Of a stretch of DNA of 44,738 bases, positions 40,751 to 44,738 are shown piece after piece. The stretch comes from an uncultured Oscillospiraceae bacterium (lineage in GTDB: Bacteria; Bacillota; Clostridia; Oscillospirales; Oscillospiraceae): assembly GCA_944387095.1 (NCBI GenBank), contig CALXDP010000017.1, forward strand, positions 1-44,738, read 5' to 3'. Numbering within the stretch: the stretch's first letter is position 1; each line of letters begins with the position of its first letter. The position numbers and the translations under genes are program-made. A model generated the notes under the pieces. The model did not search any database and was not told the origin of the DNA. It worked only from the letters and a program-made list of their open reading frames with translations.

Positions 40751-42832
40751 CTCCACATCCCGGTAGTACAGCCCCCGGGTGTAATTGTTGGGGGTGTAGT
40801 TGCCCTCTCCCCGATACCGCTCCAGCACCCGGGCGCACTCCAGGGCGTTCTCCGTGGTGAAGCTCAGCCGGATGGCCCACAGCCCCGCCCGGCGGTAATC
40901 CTGGGCCTTGTCCGCCAGGAACAGCTTGTTGGCGTTGAAGATCTCGTTGCGGCAGCCAAAGGCCCGCAGCACCGGGAACTGCACGCCTTTCCGGTCCGTG
41001 AGGTGGTTGGCATTGGAACACACGCACTTGCCGAACTGGTTTTTGATGATGCAGTTCTCCGTGATCATCAGGGGCAGCCGCCCGTAAGCGATGATCTCGG
41101 TGTCCACCGCCTTGGACAGATCCCGGATCTGGGCCAGCTTCAGCTCAAAGGAGGCTGTGAGGGAGACAAAGCCCATACGCTTATACTCCTTGGCGGCCTG
41201 GCTGTTGAACACCTGCAGGCCGAAGTCCCCACGCAGGGTCATCCCCGCCCGCAGGGCCGGTCCCACCAGGCCCAGATTGCCCACCAGGGCCTGGGTAATG
41301 CCCAGCTCCCGACACCGTTTCAACAGCGCCTCCAGCCCCTCCAGCTCCCGGTCAAAGCAGACCCGGGGCAGCACCGCCGCCACGGGAATGTCCCGGACCA
41401 AGGCCTCTCCCACCTGCTCCGGATGATCTCCGATCTCCTCCACCGGCAGATAGATGAGGTCGGGTTTTTGCTTGAGCAGCTCAAAGCTGATCTGGTCGGC
41501 CCGGCGCAGGGCCAGGTTTATTTTGGGTTCCTGCCTGCCGTTTCCATACCGGGCGCCCACCTTATAGGGCGCGTGGCGGCGCTCCGGCAGGGCCGTGCGC
41601 TGTTGGGATAAATCCTCCAGCACCTGGCGCCGCAGGCCGTTGAGGACGGACAGGGGGACGGCCAGGCCGTTGGACACCAGGCTGCGCACCCCTTCGCAGC
41701 GGTAGGGGGTACCCCCGGTCTTGCTCAGCTGGCTCTCCACATCCCGCTCCGTCACCGCCCGGGTGCGGGCCACCTCCGGCAGGGGGCCGGCAGCGGTGGC
41801 CACCCGGCCCTGGCCGTCCTCCACCCCCACCTGAACGGGCTCTCCAGGGCGGATCATGGCATAAAACTTCACCGGGACGCCGGGTCCCTCCCCGTTTTCA
41901 TAGGCTGCGCGGGCCTGGGCGAACAGCTCCCTGGGCTCCGGCTCCTTCTCCCGCACCCCGAACATCTCGGGGCCGGTCTGGCCGGAGAAATAGCCGTCGG
42001 TGAAGCCCTGGCGGGAAAAGGCGGCGCGCAGCTGCCGCACTTCATCCCCGGTGGGCTCCCGGCCCTCCCGCAGGGCGTCAGCGTAGATTTTGGTCACTAC
42101 ATAGACGTATTCCGGCCGCTTCATGCGCCCTTCGATTTTGGCGCAGGCCACCCCCATCTCCTCCAGCTCCCGCAGATGGCCGGCCAGGGACATATCCTTC
42201 AGGGACAGGGGATGGCCGTCCGCCGCCCCGTCGCCCCAGCCGTAGGCCAGCCGGCAGGGCTGGGCACACAGCCCCCGGTTGCCGCTGCGGCCGCCGATGA
42301 CACTGGACATAAAGCACTGGCCGGAATGGCACATGCACAGCGCCCCGTGGACAAAGGTCTCAATCTCAATGGGAGATTGGGCGCAGAGGCGGGACAGGTC
42401 GTCTCGGGACAGTTCCCGGGCGGCCACCACCCGGCTGATGCCCAGGTCCGCCGCCTCCTTCACCCCGTCCAGGTTGTGGATGGACATCTGGGTGGAGGCG
42501 TGGACCGGCAGGTCGGGGGCCACCTGGCGCAGCACCCGGACCATACCCAAATCCTGCACCAGCACCGCATCCACTCCCAGGCGGGACGCCGTGACGGCGT
42601 GCTGGGCCGCCTGCTCCATCTCCCGGTCCGAAACCAGGGTGTTAAGGGTGAGGTACAGCCGCACCCCCCGCAGGTGGCAGTAGGCGACCGCCTGGACAAG
42701 CTCTTCCTGTGTGAAATTTTTCGCGTTGCGCCGGGCGTTGAAACTTCCGAAGCCAAGATAGACCGCGTTGGCGTCGGCGCATACCGCCGCGCGCACCGCT
42801 TCGGGGCTTCCCGCTGGGGCCAATATCTCCAT
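40748..42832 (-). CDS. peptidase U32 family protein with DUF3656-type C-terminus
   Basis: A 694-residue protein of the U32 collagenase-like family; members such as RlhA (YdcP) and TrhP act in RNA modification rather than proteolysis. The N-terminus MEILAPAGSPEAVRAAV is typical. The U32 signature lies at about 175-210: ETFVHGALCMCHSGQCFMSS, followed by GNRGLCAQPCRLAY. These cysteines may bind an Fe-S cluster. The C-terminal half (about 360-694) resembles the DUF3656-containing long form, with another cysteine pair around GKCVCSNANHL. Protease or RNA-hydroxylase activity cannot be settled from sequence. Its stop lies in the inverted repeat at 40712-40750. Confidence 0.9.
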   Translation of the reverse strand: MEILAPAGSPEAVRAAVCADANAVYLGFGSFNARRNAKNFTQEELVQAVAYCHLRGVRLYLTLNTLVSDREMEQAAQHAVTASRLGVDAVLVQDLGMVRVLRQVAPDLPVHASTQMSIHNLDGVKEAADLGISRVVAARELSRDDLSRLCAQSPIEIETFVHGALCMCHSGQCFMSSVIGGRSGNRGLCAQPCRLAYGWGDGAADGHPLSLKDMSLAGHLRELEEMGVACAKIEGRMKRPEYVYVVTKIYADALREGREPTGDEVRQLRAAFSRQGFTDGYFSGQTGPEMFGVREKEPEPRELFAQARAAYENGEGPGVPVKFYAMIRPGEPVQVGVEDGQGRVATAAGPLPEVARTRAVTERDVESQLSKTGGTPYRCEGVRSLVSNGLAVPLSVLNGLRRQVLEDLSQQRTALPERRHAPYKVGARYGNGRQEPKINLALRRADQISFELLKQKPDLIYLPVEEIGDHPEQVGEALVRDIPVAAVLPRVCFDRELEGLEALLKRCRELGITQALVGNLGLVGPALRAGMTLRGDFGLQVFNSQAAKEYKRMGFVSLTASFELKLAQIRDLSKAVDTEIIAYGRLPLMITENCIIKNQFGKCVCSNANHLTDRKGVQFPVLRAFGCRNEIFNANKLFLADKAQDYRRAGLWAIRLSFTTENALECARVLERYRGEGNYTPNNYTRGLYYRDVE

Positions 42833-42863
42833 GTACGCTCTGCTTCCTTCCTGGGTGTGTGAT

Positions 42864-42893
42864 TATATATTGGGCGATCCGGGCTGCTCACAA
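42864..42893 (-). promoter_or_regulatory. candidate promoter of the U32 peptidase gene
   Basis: Minus strand: -35 TTGTGA (42893-42888), 18-base spacer, -10 TATATA (42869-42864), in the gap after zapA. An overlapping TATAAT (42867-42862) would give a 20-base spacer. Confidence 0.5.
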
Positions 42894-42907
42894 CGGCTCA
42901 GCACTTC

Positions 42908-43222
42908 CTACTTCCTCTGCTGCAGCTTGAAGATCTCCCGCTTGCACTCGCTCAGCTCCAGCTTCTGCTTGGCCGACTCCTCCAGCAGGTCCTTGATCTG
43001 GCGGCGCAGATTCTCAGCGGCCTCCTGCTCCTTGAACCGCTCATCGGCGATGTTCAGCGCGGTAAGTACGGCGCAGTCCACCATGGCCATGTTGCTGGCG
43101 GCGGCAGTCTGGGCCAGCTTCTCATCCACATAGGCGGCCACCCGCTCTACATACTCCTGGCTCTCGGCGGCAAGCAGGGTATACTGCTGGCCCCGAATGG
43201 TGACGGTGACTCGGTTTTGCAT
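42908..43222 (-). CDS. zapA: cell division protein ZapA
   Basis: A 104-residue FtsZ-ring accessory protein. I start at ATG 43222 because GGGAGG lies 7 bases upstream; the TTG at 43237 lies 5' of that site. The N-terminal part (RVTVTIRGQQYTLLAAES, then YVERVAAYVDEKL) is the ZapA globular domain, followed by a coiled coil (about 60-104, ERFKEQEAAENLRRQIKDLLEE). It bundles FtsZ filaments. It has an extended -10 promoter upstream. Confidence 0.92.
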   Translation of the reverse strand: MQNRVTVTIRGQQYTLLAAESQEYVERVAAYVDEKLAQTAAASNMAMVDCAVLTALNIADERFKEQEAAENLRRQIKDLLEESAKQKLELSECKREIFKLQQRK

Positions 43223-43254
43223 GGCTGTCCCTCCCAAGATTTTGATTGTTTTTT

Positions 43255-43263
43255 AGTATACCA
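43255..43263 (-). promoter_or_regulatory. zapA promoter, extended -10
   Basis: Minus strand TGGTATACT (43263-43255): a TATACT hexamer with a TG one base upstream. No good -35 is seen 17 bases away, which fits an extended -10 promoter. Confidence 0.55.
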
Positions 43264-43420
43264 TAAACCTTTGAAAAAGGGAATGAGAAAATCTCCGCCC
43301 TCCCCTCCCCCGTTATGCGCCCCTGCCGTTCCTTCCGTTTTCGGGGCGCTCCGGCTCTATTTCTGCCAGAACCCGCTGCCCTTTCCGGCCGCGAAAGCCG
43401 TTTTCAAGTACTTTTGCCCA

Positions 43421-43449
43421 TTGACGGCTCCTGGGTTTGGTGATAAAAT
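43421..43449 (+). promoter_or_regulatory. glyS promoter
   Basis: -35 TTGACG (43421-43426), 17-base spacer, -10 TAAAAT (43444-43449). Transcription should start near 43457. Bases 43264-43420 upstream hold no recognisable gene. Confidence 0.85.
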
Positions 43450-43456
43450 GCTCTCA

Positions 43457-43693
43457 TTCACAAAGGCACGGACCGGGAGGAGTACCCGGCCGCCCGGGCG
43501 CAGAGAGGAGCCGGCTGGTGCAAGGCTTCCCCGGGCGGCGGCGAAGGGCGCCCGGGAGCCGCGGGCAGGAAATGGCCCGCCGGGCCGCCCCGCCGTTATA
43601 CGGGGAGATGAGTGCGCATCCGCCAGATGCGAATTCAGGTGGAACCGCGGATTTTATAATTCGCCCTGAGCCAAACTGGCTCGGGGCGTTTTT
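43457..43693 (+). ncRNA. T-box riboswitch with terminator, upstream of glyS
   Basis: The leader carries the conserved T-box sequence AGGTGGAACCGCG (43637-43649), which pairs with the uncharged tRNA acceptor end region through GGAACC/UGGN contacts. Upstream lie the GGAGTA element (43489-43494 region) and AGAGAGG with GCTGGTGCAAGGC, typical of T-box leaders. A GGC (43465-43467) near the start is a possible glycine specifier codon; this assignment is tentative. Downstream an intrinsic terminator follows: CGCCCTGAGCCA (43662-43673) pairs with TGGCTCGGGGCG (43677-43688), then TTTTT. Uncharged tRNA-Gly should favour the antiterminator and expression of glyS. Confidence 0.88.
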
Positions 43694-43731
43694 CTACCTG
43701 GGCCAAACCAAGTGGAAAGGACTGTTCCGAA

Positions 43732-44738
43732 ATGAAAAACACCGAAAAGACCATGGAGAAGATTGTCAACCTGTGCAAGGGCCGGGGCTTCATCTTCGCC
43801 GGCAGCGAGATCTACGGCGGCCTGGCCAACACCTGGGACTATGGCCCCTTGGGGGTGGAGCTGAAGAACAACGTGAAGAAGGCCTGGTGGAAGAAGTTCG
43901 TCCAGGAGAACCCTTACAATGTGGGGCTGGACGCCGCCATCCTTATGAATCCCCAAGTGTGGGTGGCCTCCGGCCACGTGGGGGGCTTTTCCGACCCTCT
44001 CATGGACTGCAAGGAATGCCATGAGCGCTTCCGGGCCGACAAGGTCATCGAGGACTGGTGCCAGGAGAACGGCTTTGACCTGGGCCACAGCGTGGACGCC
44101 ATGAGCCAGGCCGAGATGAAAAACTTTGTGGAGGAGCACAACATCCCCTGCCCCACCTGCGGCAAGCACAACTGGACGGACATCCGCCAGTTCAACCTGA
44201 TGTTCAAGACCTTCCAGGGGGTCACCGAGGATGCCAAGAACACCGTCTACCTGCGCCCCGAGACCGCCCAGGGCATCTTTGTCAACTTCCAGAACATTCA
44301 GCGCACCACCCGGCGTAAGCTGCCCTTCGGGGTGTGCCAGACCGGCAAGAGTTTCCGCAACGAGATCACCCCGGGCAACTTCACCTTCCGCATCCGGGAG
44401 TTTGAGCAGATGGAACTGGAGTTTTTCTGCCAGCCGGGCACCGAGCTGGACTGGTTTGCCTACTGGAAGGACTTCTGCCACAAGTGGCTGCTGGGCCTGG
44501 GCATGCGGGACGAGAATCTGCGCCTGCGGGACCACGACCCGGAAGAGCTCTCCCACTACTCCAACGCCACTACCGACTTCGAGTTCGTCTTCCCCTTCGG
44601 CTGGGGAGAGCTGTGGGGGGTGGCCAGCCGCACCGACTTCGACCTGACCGCCCACCAGAATACCTCCGGCAAGGATATGACCTACTTCGACCAGGAGAAG
44701 AACGAGCACTATATCCCCTACGTCATCGAGCCCTCCCT
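43732..44738 (+). CDS. glyS: glycyl-tRNA synthetase, dimeric type (partial, runs off right edge)
   Basis: The first 335 codons of a class II glycyl-tRNA synthetase of the alpha2 type, as in bacilli, clostridia, archaea and eukaryotes, not the alpha2beta2 type. Visible motifs are [21 protein letters not shown] near the N-terminus, the insertion with CKECHERF and CPTCG (two CxxC pairs, a possible zinc site), [12 protein letters not shown] and the motif-2 arginine segment [10 protein letters not shown]-like ([16 protein letters not shown], where most homologues have IGKAFRNEISP), [14 protein letters not shown], and DTDFEF-like catalytic residues in SRTDFDL. AAAGGA lies 10 bases before the ATG. 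It is controlled by the T-box immediately upstream. Confidence 0.95.
   Translation, partial: MKNTEKTMEKIVNLCKGRGFIFAGSEIYGGLANTWDYGPLGVELKNNVKKAWWKKFVQENPYNVGLDAAILMNPQVWVASGHVGGFSDPLMDCKECHERFRADKVIEDWCQENGFDLGHSVDAMSQAEMKNFVEEHNIPCPTCGKHNWTDIRQFNLMFKTFQGVTEDAKNTVYLRPETAQGIFVNFQNIQRTTRRKLPFGVCQTGKSFRNEITPGNFTFRIREFEQMELEFFCQPGTELDWFAYWKDFCHKWLLGLGMRDENLRLRDHDPEELSHYSNATTDFEFVFPFGWGELWGVASRTDFDLTAHQNTSGKDMTYFDQEKNEHYIPYVIEPS

Noticed and set aside
1-44738. CRISPR arrays, tRNA and rRNA genes
   Set aside because: No regularly spaced direct repeats, no T-loop GGTTCRANTCC pattern in an intergenic region, and no rRNA-like segment seen on reading the gaps; a tRNAscan or CRISPR search would be decisive.

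Overview
The window is a GC-rich chromosomal segment from a low-copy, ordinary bacterial chromosome, most likely a member of the Firmicutes (Bacillota), class Clostridia, probably Oscillospirales (Flavonifractor/Oscillibacter-like). This is inferred from gene content, not from a marker gene: a DnaD/DnaI replication-initiation pair, LexA with a GAAC-N4-GTTT operator, a T-box in front of a dimeric-type glycyl-tRNA synthetase, archaeal/short-type prolyl-tRNA synthetase, ZapA, a PadR regulator, two MurE ligases and strong AGGAGG ribosome binding sites, all in a GC-rich background. No rRNA, tRNA, CRISPR array or insertion sequence is visible.

Layout. Positions 1-362 hold the start of a gene leaving the left edge (minus strand), with its promoter, a leader with two mutually exclusive hairpins and a WalR-like direct repeat. 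363-5538 is a minus-strand cell-wall cluster: ATP-grasp ligase, Asp/Glu racemase, a divergent MurE-like ligase and a canonical MurE. 5761-10108 is recJ-rel (minus), divergent from the self-regulated lexA (plus). 11045-13092 is proBA. mtaB (minus) diverges from a plus-strand run of an HD 5'-nucleotidase, an ACT protein and a DUF711 protein (14583-17020). 17096-19221 is a glycolipid-type glycosyltransferase coupled to a flippase-like membrane protein; 19435-21505 holds a phosphopantetheinyl transferase and proS. 21892-22989 is a solitary tyrosine recombinase. 23070-24822 carries a degenerate histidine-kinase-like protein and an Mrp ATPase.

24887-27482 is the most distinctive accessory region: a strong promoter with repeated GCGAAGTAT boxes, a 47-residue basic microprotein, a PadR regulator, a HAAS-helical-DUF4097 (Toastrack) protein, a 28-residue membrane microprotein and a PspC protein, closed by a terminator. 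It resembles, but is not identical to, Lia/Psp-type envelope-stress modules.

The right half is information processing and division: the operon dnaD-dnaI-dtd-mutL-udk-like (minus), comEB (minus) divergent from a zinc-ribbon membrane protein, a SecB-like protein divergent from mnmE, then maf-mreC-mutS, a U32 peptidase, zapA (all minus), and the T-box-controlled glyS running off the right edge. Two related structured intergenic repeats (5606-5752 and 40581-40750) lie directly downstream of rel and the U32 peptidase gene.

Taken together, the genes serve DNA repair and the SOS response, stringent response, proline synthesis, tRNA charging and modification, and envelope building and surveillance.
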